DNA of 64,000 nt from Microvirga makkahensis (lineage in GTDB: Bacteria > Pseudomonadota > Alphaproteobacteria > Rhizobiales > Beijerinckiaceae): assembly GCF_009830105.1 (NCBI RefSeq), contig NZ_WURB01000003.1:62001-126000 (forward strand), given 5' to 3'. Below the pieces are notes generated by a model. The model did no database searches and was not told the DNA's origin. It saw nothing but the letters and a program-made list of their open reading frames with translations. Positions 26,195 to 35,526 of this stretch are shown piece by piece (position 1 is the stretch's first letter; every line of letters starts with the position of its first letter). Both the position numbers and the translations under genes were made by a program.

Positions 26195-27883
26195 TCAGCT
26201 CAAAGTGGCGACGCTCATATCTCCCTGTTCTGACAGGCGCGGGCCGAATTGGGAGGTGCTGACCGTCGCGCGGCCCGTTATGAGTTCGGCGCAGCGGCTT
26301 CCCAGCATCATGGCCGGCGCATTCGTGTTGCCCGCATTGATGTTAGGCATGGCCGAGAGGTCGCAGACGCGCAGGTCCTCGATGCCGCGGACGCGGAGCC
26401 TTGAGTCGAGAACCGCCATCGGGTCGCTGGCTGTCCCCATTCGGCAGGTGCCGCTCGGGTGATAGTTCGTTTTTACGAAGCGGCGACAATGGTTCATGAT
26501 CGCCTCATCGCTGAGATCGTTCGGATCGGGGATCGAGATGCGCTCGATCCGTTCCGCCAGGGGACTGGTTCGGAAGGCACGGATGAAGAAGCGCTGGCCG
26601 TCGATCATCGTCCGGGCATCATCGGGATGTTGCAGCAGGTTGGGCGAGACGAGCGGCATGTCGTCCGGATTACCCGAGCGTAGGCGGACATAGCCACGGG
26701 ATTTCGGCTTCACCACCACCGTGGTGATCGTCAGTCCATACGTGTCGTCGACGAGGCCGAGCGTGTCGCGGTCGAGATAGATGATCGGCACGCAGAAGGC
26801 CTGGATCGTGGGTTCCCCATTCGGATCAGCCGGATTCACGAAGGCTCCGGCCTCGACACCGGCCGAAAGGATCGGGCCTGAGCCGAAGAGCCGGAAATGA
26901 ATGCCGTTGAGGAGCATCCGCCAGCCGACGCCCTGCTTGTAGTAGCCATAGGGGCCGTTCGCCTTGGCGATGAGCGGCACCTCCGGGTGATCAATGAGGT
27001 TCTCTCCGATGCCAGGCAGATCCACGATGCAGGTGATACCGTGCTCGCGCAGATGATCGGCAGGGCCGATGCCGGACAGCATGAGAAGTTGCGGCGTGAC
27101 GAGAGAGCCGGACGCGACGATCACTTCGCCATCCGCATAGACCTTGTGGTCCACACCTCTGGCATCGCGATAGGTGACACCCACGGCGCGGCCGTTCTCG
27201 ATCTCGATCTTGCGCACACGTGACTGGAGGCGGATGACGAGGTTCGGGTTATCCGCGAGGGGTGCCAGGAAGGCATAGGCCGCGCTGCTGCGCCTGCCGC
27301 GCCGGTTCATGAACTGATAGAAGCCGACGCCCCGCTGCGTCGGCCCGTTGAAGTCCGGGTTGAACGGCTCGCCCAGAGCCTGGATAGCCTGAACGAACCA
27401 GCGGGACATGTCATTGATGTGGCCGGGATCCGAGACGAGGAGCGGCCCGTCAGCGCCATGCAGTTCGTTGTAGAACCTGTTGTTGCCCTCCATGGTGCGA
27501 AAATGGGGAAGAACGTCGGCCCAGCCCCATCCGGGATAATTGTTCTCCCCGTGCAGCATGTCGTGCCACTCGTCATAGTCGGACGGCCGGCCCCGCATAT
27601 AGACCTGCGCGTTGACTGACGAGCCGCCGCCGAGGACGTTGGCCTGCGGAATATCGTGAACCCGCCCGCCCAGATGCTCCTGCGGGACTGTGTGGTGATA
27701 CCGCATGTACTTGCTGCCGTTGATCATCTTGAAAATGCCGGGCGGCATGTCGAGAAGCGGATGACGGTGAGAGTAGCCGCCTTCGAGCAGCAGCACGCGC
27801 GCGCCTTCGTTCACGAGCCGCGCAGCGGCCACTGAACCCGAAGAGCCGCCGCCGACGATGATGTAGTCAAAACGCTCTCTCAT
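26195..27883 (-). CDS. GMC-family FAD oxidoreductase (choline dehydrogenase-like)
   Basis: A 562-residue flavoenzyme. The N-terminal dinucleotide fold is YIIVGGGSSGSVAAARL; GMC signature 1 is VLGGGSSVNAQVYMRGRPSDYD. The C-terminal catalytic region is YHPSGTCRMGT and NINAGNTNAPAMML. It would oxidise an alcohol or polyol to the aldehyde or ketone. I start at ATG 27883 (MRERFDYII), 15 codons into the open frame, because the earlier residues are not conserved in the family. It is the last gene of the minus-strand sugar operon. No signal peptide is seen, so it is cytoplasmic. Confidence 0.9.
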   Translation of the reverse strand: MRERFDYIIVGGGSSGSVAAARLVNEGARVLLLEGGYSHRHPLLDMPPGIFKMINGSKYMRYHHTVPQEHLGGRVHDIPQANVLGGGSSVNAQVYMRGRPSDYDEWHDMLHGENNYPGWGWADVLPHFRTMEGNNRFYNELHGADGPLLVSDPGHINDMSRWFVQAIQALGEPFNPDFNGPTQRGVGFYQFMNRRGRRSSAAYAFLAPLADNPNLVIRLQSRVRKIEIENGRAVGVTYRDARGVDHKVYADGEVIVASGSLVTPQLLMLSGIGPADHLREHGITCIVDLPGIGENLIDHPEVPLIAKANGPYGYYKQGVGWRMLLNGIHFRLFGSGPILSAGVEAGAFVNPADPNGEPTIQAFCVPIIYLDRDTLGLVDDTYGLTITTVVVKPKSRGYVRLRSGNPDDMPLVSPNLLQHPDDARTMIDGQRFFIRAFRTSPLAERIERISIPDPNDLSDEAIMNHCRRFVKTNYHPSGTCRMGTASDPMAVLDSRLRVRGIEDLRVCDLSAMPNINAGNTNAPAMMLGSRCAELITGRATVSTSQFGPRLSEQGDMSVATLS

Positions 27884-27946
27884 TGCTTCACTTGGCTCCC
27901 TGTGGCCGCTGCATACGACGCCTGACATCGTCGGCTGATCTGCGGC

Positions 27947-29035
27947 TCACGCCTTGATCTTCTCGAGGCCCTTCCAGTCGAAGGCGATACCATGGCCGGG
28001 TCGGTCCGGCGCCAGGGCAAATCCGTCCTGGATCGTGAGAGGCTCGGCGATGTAGCGCTCAAGCCCGAAGCCATGCGCTTCGAGGTAGGAGCGGTTGGGA
28101 CAGGCTGCGAGGAGATGCACGGTCACGTCATGCGCGCCATGGCTGGTCACGGGCAGGTTGAAGGCTTCCGCCAGATGCGCGATTTTCATGAATGGGGTGA
28201 CGCCGCCGCAATTGGTGACATCGGGCTCCGGATAGGTCACGCCGCCGCCAGCCACGTAGAGTTTGAACTCCCAGAGCGTGCGCAGGTTTTCGCCAGCTGC
28301 TATCGGCAGGCCGCCCTCGCGCACGATGCGGGCGTGACCCGCCGGGTCGTCGGGGATAGTCGGCTCCTCGAGCCAGGTAAGGTCGAAGGGCTGGAGCGCG
28401 CGCGCGGCGCGGATCGCGCCGTCGACGCTCCATTTCATGTTGGCATCGGCCATCAGCGGGAAGCCGGCGCCCAGATGCTCGCGCATCGCCTGCACGCGCT
28501 CCACATCCTCGAACAGATTGGCGCGACCCACCTTCATTTTGATGGCGCGGAAGCCCTTTCCGAGATTGTCGTCCGTCTGGCGCAGGAGTTCGTCGAGAGG
28601 CAGCTCCAGATCGATGCCGCCCGCATAGCAGGGCACTTTGGCGTCGTAACCTCCGAGGGCTTTCCAGAGCGGAAGATTGGCGCGCTTCGCCTTGAGGTCC
28701 CACAGGGCCATGTCGACGGCCGAAAGGGCCAGGACAGTCGGACCGCCGCGGCCGCCGTAGTGGAGCGCCCACCATGCCTTGTGCCAGAGGCGCTCGATCT
28801 CGTCGGCCTCTTCGCGATCCATGATCTCCGGCAGTTCGCGCGCGAGGATCGCGTCGATGGCGGCGCCGTTGCGACCGACCGTGAAGGTGTAGCCGACACC
28901 CTCCGCCCCGTCGGAATCGCGAATGCGCACGGTATTGAGTTCGAAAGCGCGCATCTCGCCATGCATGGAGTCGGTCAGAACGCTTGGCAGCGGGATTCGG
29001 AAGAAGCCAGGTTCGATGGAAGTGATCCGGGGCAT
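27947..29035 (-). CDS. Enolase-superfamily (mandelate racemase-like) dehydratase
   Basis: A 362-residue protein with an N-terminal capping domain and a C-terminal barrel. Visible active-site parts are the KxK motif AIKMKVG, metal ligands Asp in LMADANMKW, Glu in TWLEEPT and Glu in IAAGENL, and the His of TSHGAHDV. This is the mandelate racemase subgroup, whose members dehydrate aldonic or aldaric acids. The neighbouring importer, AldA-like and GMC genes point to sugar-acid breakdown. The acid cannot be named from sequence. The permease gene upstream ends 42 bases before its start. Confidence 0.9.
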   Translation of the reverse strand: MPRITSIEPGFFRIPLPSVLTDSMHGEMRAFELNTVRIRDSDGAEGVGYTFTVGRNGAAIDAILARELPEIMDREEADEIERLWHKAWWALHYGGRGGPTVLALSAVDMALWDLKAKRANLPLWKALGGYDAKVPCYAGGIDLELPLDELLRQTDDNLGKGFRAIKMKVGRANLFEDVERVQAMREHLGAGFPLMADANMKWSVDGAIRAARALQPFDLTWLEEPTIPDDPAGHARIVREGGLPIAAGENLRTLWEFKLYVAGGGVTYPEPDVTNCGGVTPFMKIAHLAEAFNLPVTSHGAHDVTVHLLAACPNRSYLEAHGFGLERYIAEPLTIQDGFALAPDRPGHGIAFDWKGLEKIKA

Positions 29036-29077
29036 GATCGTCCTTCGTTCGCTCGGTGGTCGAATGCGGTGCCGGTC

Positions 29078-30052
29078 TCAGGCGGCCTCTTCGGTGCGCA
29101 TGCTCAGACGCGCCTGGATGGCGACGACGAGCAGCAGGAAGGCGCCGCGGATGACCGACTGCCAATAGGCGGACAGACTGATCCAGCCGAGGCCGTTTTC
29201 GAAGTTCAGGATGTTGAAGATGAGTCCCAGCAGGAGCACGCCGGCGAGAGTCGAGCCGACGGAGCCGACGCCGCCGGTCAGCAGCGTGCCGCCCACGACG
29301 ACCGCTGCGATAGCGAAGAGCTCCCAGCCGACGCCCTCGATGGGCTGGCCAGCGCCGAACTGCGCCGCGAGGATCACGCCCGCAAGGCCCGAGAGGCCGC
29401 CGCTCGCCAGATAAACGAGCGCCTTCACCTTGTTCGCAGGCAATCCCATGAGGCGAGCCGCATCCTCGTTTCCGCCGATCGCTAGCACGGTGCGCCCGAA
29501 GGAGGTGAGATTGAGGACGAGCGAGCCGAGGAGATAGGCGGCCAGCGCAATCCAGGCTGGTATGGGAAATCCAAGAAAATCCCCCTGGCCGAGTTCGGTA
29601 AAACCCGACTCATAGGACACTGAGACAGACTGGTTCTCCGCCAGCAGCAGCGCGCATCCGCTTGCTGCCAGCATCGTCGCGAGCGTCGTGATGAAAGGCA
29701 GGATGTTAAGCCGGGTGATGATGAGGGCGTTGCAGGCGCCGACCGCCAGCCCCGCAGCCAATCCCCCGAGCAGACCGGGCAGGACGCCATAAGGAGAGAG
29801 CAGGGCGGCGGCGACGCTGCTGAGGGCCGCCGTAGAGCCGACCGAGAGGTCGATGCCGCCGGTGATGATGACGAAGCACATTCCAAGGGCGACAAGTGCG
29901 AACATGCTGTTGTAGCGCAGGACCGACAGCACGTTGAACGCGCCAAGGAAGTTGTCGTAGCGAAGCCAGCCGAACAAGATGAGAGCGAGGAGCGCGAGAA
30001 GTACCCCGTAGCGGCCGATGCCCTGAAACAGCTTGAGAGAGATGGTATCCAT
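29078..30052 (-). CDS. Sugar ABC transporter permease (YjfF-like)
   Basis: A 324-residue inner-membrane permease of the ribose/galactofuranose class (BPD_transp_2) with 8-10 hydrophobic spans. The family motif VALGMCFVIITGGIDLSVGS is clear, as are AIGGNEDAARLMGLP and VVGGTLLTGGVGSV. It forms a heterodimeric channel with the permease encoded just upstream (8-base gap), as in the YtfT/YjfF pair. Confidence 0.92.
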   Translation of the reverse strand: MDTISLKLFQGIGRYGVLLALLALILFGWLRYDNFLGAFNVLSVLRYNSMFALVALGMCFVIITGGIDLSVGSTAALSSVAAALLSPYGVLPGLLGGLAAGLAVGACNALIITRLNILPFITTLATMLAASGCALLLAENQSVSVSYESGFTELGQGDFLGFPIPAWIALAAYLLGSLVLNLTSFGRTVLAIGGNEDAARLMGLPANKVKALVYLASGGLSGLAGVILAAQFGAGQPIEGVGWELFAIAAVVVGGTLLTGGVGSVGSTLAGVLLLGLIFNILNFENGLGWISLSAYWQSVIRGAFLLLVVAIQARLSMRTEEAA

Positions 30053-30060
30053 CGGCGACC

Positions 30061-31062
30061 TCAGCGATGGCTCTGCCGCTGCAGCCAGACGGCCAGAACG
30101 ATGATGGCTGCCTTGGCCACAAGGGCGGCCGCATCGGGAACGCCGTTGGCGAGAAGGGTGTAGCGGACGAGCTGAATGATGAGCGCGCCGACCAGCGTTC
30201 CGACCACAGTGGCCCGTCCGCCGGTGAGCAGTGTTCCGCCCACGGCCACGGCCGCGATGGCATCGAGTTCCATGCCGAGGCCGACAAGATTGGCATCGGC
30301 GGCAGAATTGCGGGCAATCACGATGAGGCCCGCAACTCCGGACAGAAGGCCGCTGATGAGGTAGACGCGCTGTTTCACTGAAGCGACGGGAACGCCGGCA
30401 AGTCGGGCGGCACGTTCGTTGCCGCCGATGGCTAGGATCTGCCTGCCGAAGACGGTTCGCCGGAGCATCCAGGCCGCAATCCCCACGATGGTGATCATCA
30501 GGATAGCCTGGAAGGGGATGCCGAACACGCGGCCAAGGCCGATAAACTGGAAGCTCGGCAGGTTGAAGACCTGCAGGTTCCCGTTAGTGAAGACTTGGGC
30601 GATGCCGCGCCCGGCAATGAAAAGCACAAGGGTCGAGATGATCGGCTGGATCCGCAGGTGCGTCACCAGCCACCCGTTGAACCAGCCGAGCGCTCCAGTC
30701 GCCAGAACCGGTATGACGAAGGCAAGAGCGATGCCGATGGCCGGATGGGGCAAGGGAAAGAGCTTGCCGAGAAAGATCAGCGGCGCCAGCGCTCCGGCGA
30801 TCGCCATGAGGGCCCCGACGGAAAGATCGATGCCCCCGGTGGCGATGACGAGCGTCATGCCGACGCCCACGATCACGATGGTGCAGACCTGTGTGAGATT
30901 GACGTTGAGCGTCTGCCAGGTCGCGAAGTTGGGCGTGATGGCGAGATTGACCAGGATCAGGAGCACCAGGGCGATCCAGGCCCCATGGCGGGTCAGCAGG
31001 ATTCTGGTATCGACGCGGGAGGCCCTATGTTCCGTCGAGAGGGTCGTGGCGGTTTCAGACAT
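30061..31062 (-). CDS. Sugar ABC transporter permease (YtfT-like)
   Basis: A 333-residue permease from ATG 31062 (MSETATTLSTEH). The frame is open 14 codons further up, but ATG 31062 has GTGAGG upstream and overlaps the ATPase gene by only 8 bases. It shows VGVGMTLVIATGGIDLSVGA, AIGGNERAARLAGVP and AVGGTLLTGGRATV, the same motifs as its partner. Two different permeases in one sugar importer is the arrangement of the YtfQRT-YjfF galactofuranose system. Confidence 0.92.
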   Translation of the reverse strand: MSETATTLSTEHRASRVDTRILLTRHGAWIALVLLILVNLAITPNFATWQTLNVNLTQVCTIVIVGVGMTLVIATGGIDLSVGALMAIAGALAPLIFLGKLFPLPHPAIGIALAFVIPVLATGALGWFNGWLVTHLRIQPIISTLVLFIAGRGIAQVFTNGNLQVFNLPSFQFIGLGRVFGIPFQAILMITIVGIAAWMLRRTVFGRQILAIGGNERAARLAGVPVASVKQRVYLISGLLSGVAGLIVIARNSAADANLVGLGMELDAIAAVAVGGTLLTGGRATVVGTLVGALIIQLVRYTLLANGVPDAAALVAKAAIIVLAVWLQRQSHR

Positions 31063-32584
31063 GAGCGGCCTCACGAGCGCTGTCATGGCCATGGGCCATG
31101 GCATCCATGACGGTTTGCTCGGTCACTGCGTCACCCGTCAGTTCCGCCACCGTGTGGCCGTCACGGAGGACGAAGATGCGGCTTGCCGCCTCCACGACCT
31201 CTTCCAGTTCCGAAGAGATCATCAGAACGCCGAGACCTTGACCGGCCAGTTCCCGGATCAGGCTGAGGATCTCTGCCTTGGCGCCCACATCGATGCCGCG
31301 GGTCGGCTCGTCGAGGATGAGAAGCTTGGGGTTCATGCAGAGCCAGCGCGCCAGCAGCACCTTCTGCTGGTTGCCACCCGAGAGTTCGCGGATCCGCTGC
31401 TCCGGACCGGAGCAGCGGATCCCTAAGCGCTTGATGAAACGGTCGACGATCTCACGGCTGCGGACCTCGTCCACGATGCCGCGCCGCGCGAGTTGTGGCA
31501 TGAGCGCCAGCGTGAGGTTCTCGCGCACCGACATGTCGGGAATGATGCCTTCGAGCTTGCGGTCTTCAGAGCAGAAGCCAATGCCGGCCCGGATGGCGTC
31601 CGAAGGGGCGGCTATTGCATTCTCCCTTCCGGCAAAAGTGATCGTGCCGGAATCCGGTCTTTCGGCTCCATAAACGGCGAGGGCGGACTCGGTACGCCCC
31701 GCGCCGAGCAGCCCGGCGAGACCGACGATTTCACCTGAGTGGACCTCAAAGCTGACATCGCGGACCTTGCGTCCGACGGCCAGATTCTGAACCTTCAGAA
31801 CCGGCTTGCATCCATCGCCTTCGGACAGGGGCGCATCGCGTGGTTCCTGCAGAACTTGGGTGAGTTCGCGCCCCAGCATGGAGGTGACGAGATCGAGCCG
31901 TGACAGCTGATCCATCGGGGCAACTTGCACGGTACGGCCGTCGCGCATAACGGTGACACGGTCGCAGACCGCGTAGAGTTCGTCGAGCTTATGGCTCACG
32001 AAGATCACCGAGACGCCTGATGCCTTGAGCTGGCGGATGACGTCGAACAGCACTTCGACCTCGCGCTCGTCGAGCGAGGAAGTGGGCTCGTCCATGACGA
32101 CGAGCTTGGCCTCGAAACCGATCGCACGGGCAATGGCGACCATCTGCTGCACGGCGGTGGGATAGACCATGAGCGAGCGATGCACGTCGACGTCGATGTT
32201 GAAGCGTGCGAGGAGCGCGCGCGCCTCCGCATGCATGGCGGACCAGTCGAGAAGACCGAAACGGCGCTTCTCACGGCCGAGGCAGATGTTCTCGGTCACG
32301 GAGCGGTAGGGCACCAGGTTGATTTCCTGGTAGATCGTGCTGATGCCGGCCCTCTGCGCTTCCTGCGGGGACGAAAATTCGACGGCGTCCCCGTCGAACA
32401 GGATCTCGCCGGCATCCTTCCGGTGATAGCCGGTCAGGATCTTGATCATGGACGATTTGCCGGCTCCGTTCTGGCCGATCAGCGCATGAACCTCGCCTCT
32501 CTCGACCAGAAGTTCGGCTCCGCGCAGGGCCGGTATGCCGGCGAAGCGCTTGTCAATGCCATGCATGGTGAGGAGCGGCGCCAT
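31055..32584 (-). CDS. Sugar ABC transporter double ATPase (YtfR/RbsA-like)
   Basis: A 509-residue protein with two fused ATPase domains. The first has Walker A GQNGAGKSS, a degenerate signature near YPTAVQQMVAIARA and Walker B LVVMDEPTSSLD. The second has the altered A loop GLLGAGRTES, signature LSGGNQQKV and LLILDEPTRGID. An active half plus a degenerate half is normal for the class. ATG 32584 (MAPLLTMHGIDKRF) is preferred over the frame start at 32611, with GGAG 6 bases before it. It energises uptake through the two permeases. Confidence 0.94.
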   Translation of the reverse strand: MAPLLTMHGIDKRFAGIPALRGAELLVERGEVHALIGQNGAGKSSMIKILTGYHRKDAGEILFDGDAVEFSSPQEAQRAGISTIYQEINLVPYRSVTENICLGREKRRFGLLDWSAMHAEARALLARFNIDVDVHRSLMVYPTAVQQMVAIARAIGFEAKLVVMDEPTSSLDEREVEVLFDVIRQLKASGVSVIFVSHKLDELYAVCDRVTVMRDGRTVQVAPMDQLSRLDLVTSMLGRELTQVLQEPRDAPLSEGDGCKPVLKVQNLAVGRKVRDVSFEVHSGEIVGLAGLLGAGRTESALAVYGAERPDSGTITFAGRENAIAAPSDAIRAGIGFCSEDRKLEGIIPDMSVRENLTLALMPQLARRGIVDEVRSREIVDRFIKRLGIRCSGPEQRIRELSGGNQQKVLLARWLCMNPKLLILDEPTRGIDVGAKAEILSLIRELAGQGLGVLMISSELEEVVEAASRIFVLRDGHTVAELTGDAVTEQTVMDAMAHGHDSAREAAHV

Positions 32585-32653
32585 GAAAGCTCCGGTGATG
32601 TGTCCGTCCAAACGAGAGGGCGCGGCCCGTATCGGCAGGCAGCGCCCCGGCGT

Positions 32654-33631
32654 TCAGTATGCGTCGGCGATGAGCTGGGCCGCGTTCGACTTGTCGAAGA
32701 AGCGGTCGGTGTTCACCACCCACGGTTCGATCTGCTCGCCCTTGGCATAGCGAGCCATGGTCTCGAAGGCTTTCGGCCCGAATTTCGGATTGCACTCGAC
32801 GGTGGCCAGCATTTTGCCGTCGATGATGGCCTGCAGCGCATCGCGCGTGCCGTCGACGGAGACGACGATCACGTCCTTTCCGGGTTTCTTGCCGGCGGCC
32901 TCGAGAGCCGCGATGGCGCCAATCGCCATCTCGTCGTTGTGCGCATAGATGGCCGTCGCATCCGGATGGGCCTGCAGCAGAGTCTCGGCGACCTGGCGCC
33001 CCTTGTCGCGGGCGAAGTCGCCGGACTGAGACGCTATGATCTTCATTCCCGGATGAGCCTTGATGTAATCCTCGAAGCCCTTGCGGCGGTCATTGGCCGG
33101 GGAAGAGCCCGTGGTGCCCTCGAGTTGGATGATCTTGGCATTGCCGTCCACGGCCTTGGTCAGAGCCTCGGCCGCGCGCTTGCCTTCCTCCACGAAGTCC
33201 GAGCCAATGAACGTGACGTAGTCCCGGCCTGCCTTGGCGAGGCTCTGATCCACATTACGATCGAGCAGGATGACCGGAATGCCGGCCTTCTTAGCGGCCA
33301 TAACGGCCGGAATCAGCGGCTTCTCCTCGCGCGGAGCCAGGAAGATCAGGTCGACGCCTTGAGCGATCATCGAGTTGACGTCGGCCACCTGCTTGGCCGC
33401 GGAGCCGGCGGCGTCGGTGTAGACGAGCTGGTGTCCGAGCTTCGCAGCTTCAGCCTTCATGCTCTCCGTCTGAGCAATGCGCCAAGGATTGTTCGACTCC
33501 GTCTGGGCGAAGCCGACCTTGTACTTGTCCTTCTGCTTCAGTTTCGGCAGCTCCTGCGCCGACACTCCACCGAGTCCGAGACCAAGTGCAGCCACACCCG
33601 TCGCGAGTGCAAGGAAAGTTCTTCTGAGCAT
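32654..33631 (-). CDS. Sugar ABC transporter substrate-binding protein (YtfQ-like)
   Basis: A 325-residue periplasmic binding protein with a signal peptide (cut near VSAQ). It resembles E. coli YtfQ, the galactofuranose binder: VGFAQTESNNPWRIAQTES, APREEKPLIPAVMAAKKAGIP, LEGTTGSSPANDRRKGFE and SQSGDFARDKG all have close counterparts there. The ligand is therefore likely a furanose sugar or a similar small sugar acid. It lies first among the transport genes and follows the AldA-like gene, with a hairpin between. Confidence 0.92.
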   Translation of the reverse strand: MLRRTFLALATGVAALGLGLGGVSAQELPKLKQKDKYKVGFAQTESNNPWRIAQTESMKAEAAKLGHQLVYTDAAGSAAKQVADVNSMIAQGVDLIFLAPREEKPLIPAVMAAKKAGIPVILLDRNVDQSLAKAGRDYVTFIGSDFVEEGKRAAEALTKAVDGNAKIIQLEGTTGSSPANDRRKGFEDYIKAHPGMKIIASQSGDFARDKGRQVAETLLQAHPDATAIYAHNDEMAIGAIAALEAAGKKPGKDVIVVSVDGTRDALQAIIDGKMLATVECNPKFGPKAFETMARYAKGEQIEPWVVNTDRFFDKSNAAQLIADAY

Positions 33632-33682
33632 TATCTTCCTCCTTGAAGGTTTTCGCCCCTTTTCAGGGTTCTTTGTGTTTTA

Positions 33683-33704
33683 CTGCAGCCCCTCACGGCT
33701 GCAG
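33683..33704 (-). terminator. Intercistronic hairpin between AldA-like and binding-protein genes
   Basis: CTGCAGCC and GGCTGCAG form a perfect 8-bp stem with a 6-base loop just after the AldA-like stop, on the minus strand. There is no T-run. It probably protects or attenuates the transcript. Confidence 0.4.
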
Positions 33705-33708
33705 GTCG

Positions 33709-35181
33709 TCACCAACGGACATAGGTGGTCTGCTTGCGCAGATAGCCGTCGAAACCGTACTTGCCGTCCTCGCCGCCGAGACCCGAATGCTTCCAGCCGG
33801 TGTGGAAGCCCTGGACGAGTTCCCCGCAGGGGCGGTTGACGTAGAGCTCGCCGAACGAGAGCTCACGGGAGAGGCGCATGACCCGGCGCAGATCGTTCGT
33901 GTAGACATAGGCCGAGAGGCCGTAGCTCGTATCGTTGGCAAATGTCAGCGCCTGTTCGAAGCTGTCGACCGTCATCACTGGCACCACGGGGCCGAAGATC
34001 TCCCGCTGCATGACCGGCGTCCGGTTGCTGTCGACCCGAAGCACGGTCGGCTCGAACCAGTGCCCTCGGGCGAATTCTCCCTTCGTCAGTCGCTGTCCGC
34101 CGGCGAGCAACTCTGCGCCTGTCGCCATCGCTTCGTTCACGATCTCCTCGATCTTGTCGACCTCAGGCCGGTTGACCTTCGGTCCCATGTCGGGATTCGT
34201 CATGGGATCGGCGAGCCTCAGGGCCTTCACGCGCGAGACGAACTTGTCGAGGAAGGAAACGGCGATGGCTTTGTGGAGATACATGCGCTCGTTGCAGGTG
34301 CAGATCTGCCCGCAATTCGTGAATCGCGAGACGATTGCGGCTTCGACCGCCGCATCGATGTCGGCATCCTCTAGGACGATGAAGGGCGCTTTGCCGCCCA
34401 GTTCCAAACGGACGACCTTCAGATCGTTCGCACCCGCGGCATAGATCTCCCGTCCCGCGCGCACGCTGCCCGTCATGGTAATGAGATCGCTCAGGGGCGA
34501 ACGCACGAGGGCATCGCCCACAACGCGTCCATCCCCCGTAATCACGTTGAGCACGCCTTTCGGCAACCCGACCTCATGGGCGAGCCTGGCAATCTCGATG
34601 GCGGACAGGGGCGTGGATTCATGGCCCTTCACGACAATGGTGTTGCCTGCGACAAGAGCGGGGCCGATCTTGCGGGCCGCTAGAGCCGCCGGGTAGTTCC
34701 AGGCCGTCAGACCGACCACCACACCGAAGGGCACGCGGCGGATCCAGACATCCTCGTTCGGGTGATCCGACGGCAGAAGGTCGCCCTCGATCCGTCGCGC
34801 GTTCTCGGCCGCATAGGTGAGAAACGTCACGACGGCGTCGATCTCGCCTTCGGCTTGGTTCAGGGGCTTTCCCTGTTCGAGCACCACGATGCGCGCAAGG
34901 TGCGCCTTCTCTCGGCGGATGGCAGCGGCGAGATCGGAGACGTAGCCCGCACGCACGATGGGCGGAAGGGCAGCCCACGCAGGCTGAGCGCGCTTCGCGG
35001 CTTCAAGGGCCGCCGTTGCATCGCTCACCGAGCCGACGGGAACAGTTGCGAAAATCGACTCGTTGGCCGGATTCTCGACATCCAGGCGGCCAGGAGCCTG
35101 ACCATCCGTCCAAGCCCCATCGATATACATCTGATAGTGGGTCACATTTTCTGCGTGACGGGTTACGGCGGGAGCGGTCAT
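33709..35181 (-). CDS. Aldehyde dehydrogenase (lactaldehyde/glycolaldehyde type, AldA-like)
   Basis: A 490-residue NAD-dependent aldehyde dehydrogenase. The catalytic Cys is in FTNCGQICTCNERMY, the Glu in VVRLELGGKAPF, and cofactor contacts in LTAWNYPAALAARKIGPAL and TMTGSVRAGREI. The Cys loop and the C-terminal HSGLGGEDGKYGFDGYL resemble E. coli AldA. ATG 35181 (MTAPAVTRH) is chosen over the open-frame start 39 codons earlier because GGGAG lies 7 bases upstream. It is the first gene of the operon, presumably oxidising an aldehyde from sugar cleavage. Confidence 0.92.
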   Translation of the reverse strand: MTAPAVTRHAENVTHYQMYIDGAWTDGQAPGRLDVENPANESIFATVPVGSVSDATAALEAAKRAQPAWAALPPIVRAGYVSDLAAAIRREKAHLARIVVLEQGKPLNQAEGEIDAVVTFLTYAAENARRIEGDLLPSDHPNEDVWIRRVPFGVVVGLTAWNYPAALAARKIGPALVAGNTIVVKGHESTPLSAIEIARLAHEVGLPKGVLNVITGDGRVVGDALVRSPLSDLITMTGSVRAGREIYAAGANDLKVVRLELGGKAPFIVLEDADIDAAVEAAIVSRFTNCGQICTCNERMYLHKAIAVSFLDKFVSRVKALRLADPMTNPDMGPKVNRPEVDKIEEIVNEAMATGAELLAGGQRLTKGEFARGHWFEPTVLRVDSNRTPVMQREIFGPVVPVMTVDSFEQALTFANDTSYGLSAYVYTNDLRRVMRLSRELSFGELYVNRPCGELVQGFHTGWKHSGLGGEDGKYGFDGYLRKQTTYVRW

Positions 35182-35526
35182 CGAGAACTCCCGACACAAG
35201 AGGCTCCCTGGAGAGGAGCGGCGGGGACTGATCCTGTCGTGCCTGCTGATGGCGTCACTCGTGTTTCCTCCGAGCTTGCTCAAGCTGAGCAATGTCAAAC
35301 CAAATGTCGATTATTGGATCTATTTGGTATGACCGAAACCAGGATGACGCAGCTGAATGTTGACTGTCAAGGGACCTCTATGAAGCGATAAGTTCCTGAT
35401 CCTCTCTCGGAGGTAGGATTTGAGACCCTGAAGGCTGGCTTTTGGTCCGACCATATGGTAGCCGATTTGAAGAGGAGGTCCTCTCGTTTGATGGGCCTGT
35501 CGCGAAGGATCTGCTGAGGGGGAAGC
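35182..35526. promoter_or_regulatory. Divergent control region of the AldA operon and its GntR gene
   Basis: On the minus strand a TTGACA (35298-35293) is followed exactly by a perfect inverted repeat TTGCTCA-N3-TGAGCAA (35276-35292) where the promoter spacer should be; no good -10 follows. Two more repeats lie here: ACCAAAT (35299-35305) with ATTTGGT (35322-35328), and ACCATATGGT (35450-35459), a perfect palindrome 68 bases before the GntR start. These are candidate sites for that regulator and perhaps others. Confidence 0.45.

Noticed and set aside
27992..29485. 497-codon plus-strand open frame
   Set aside because: Antisense to the enolase-superfamily and permease genes, whose own frames carry complete catalytic motifs.
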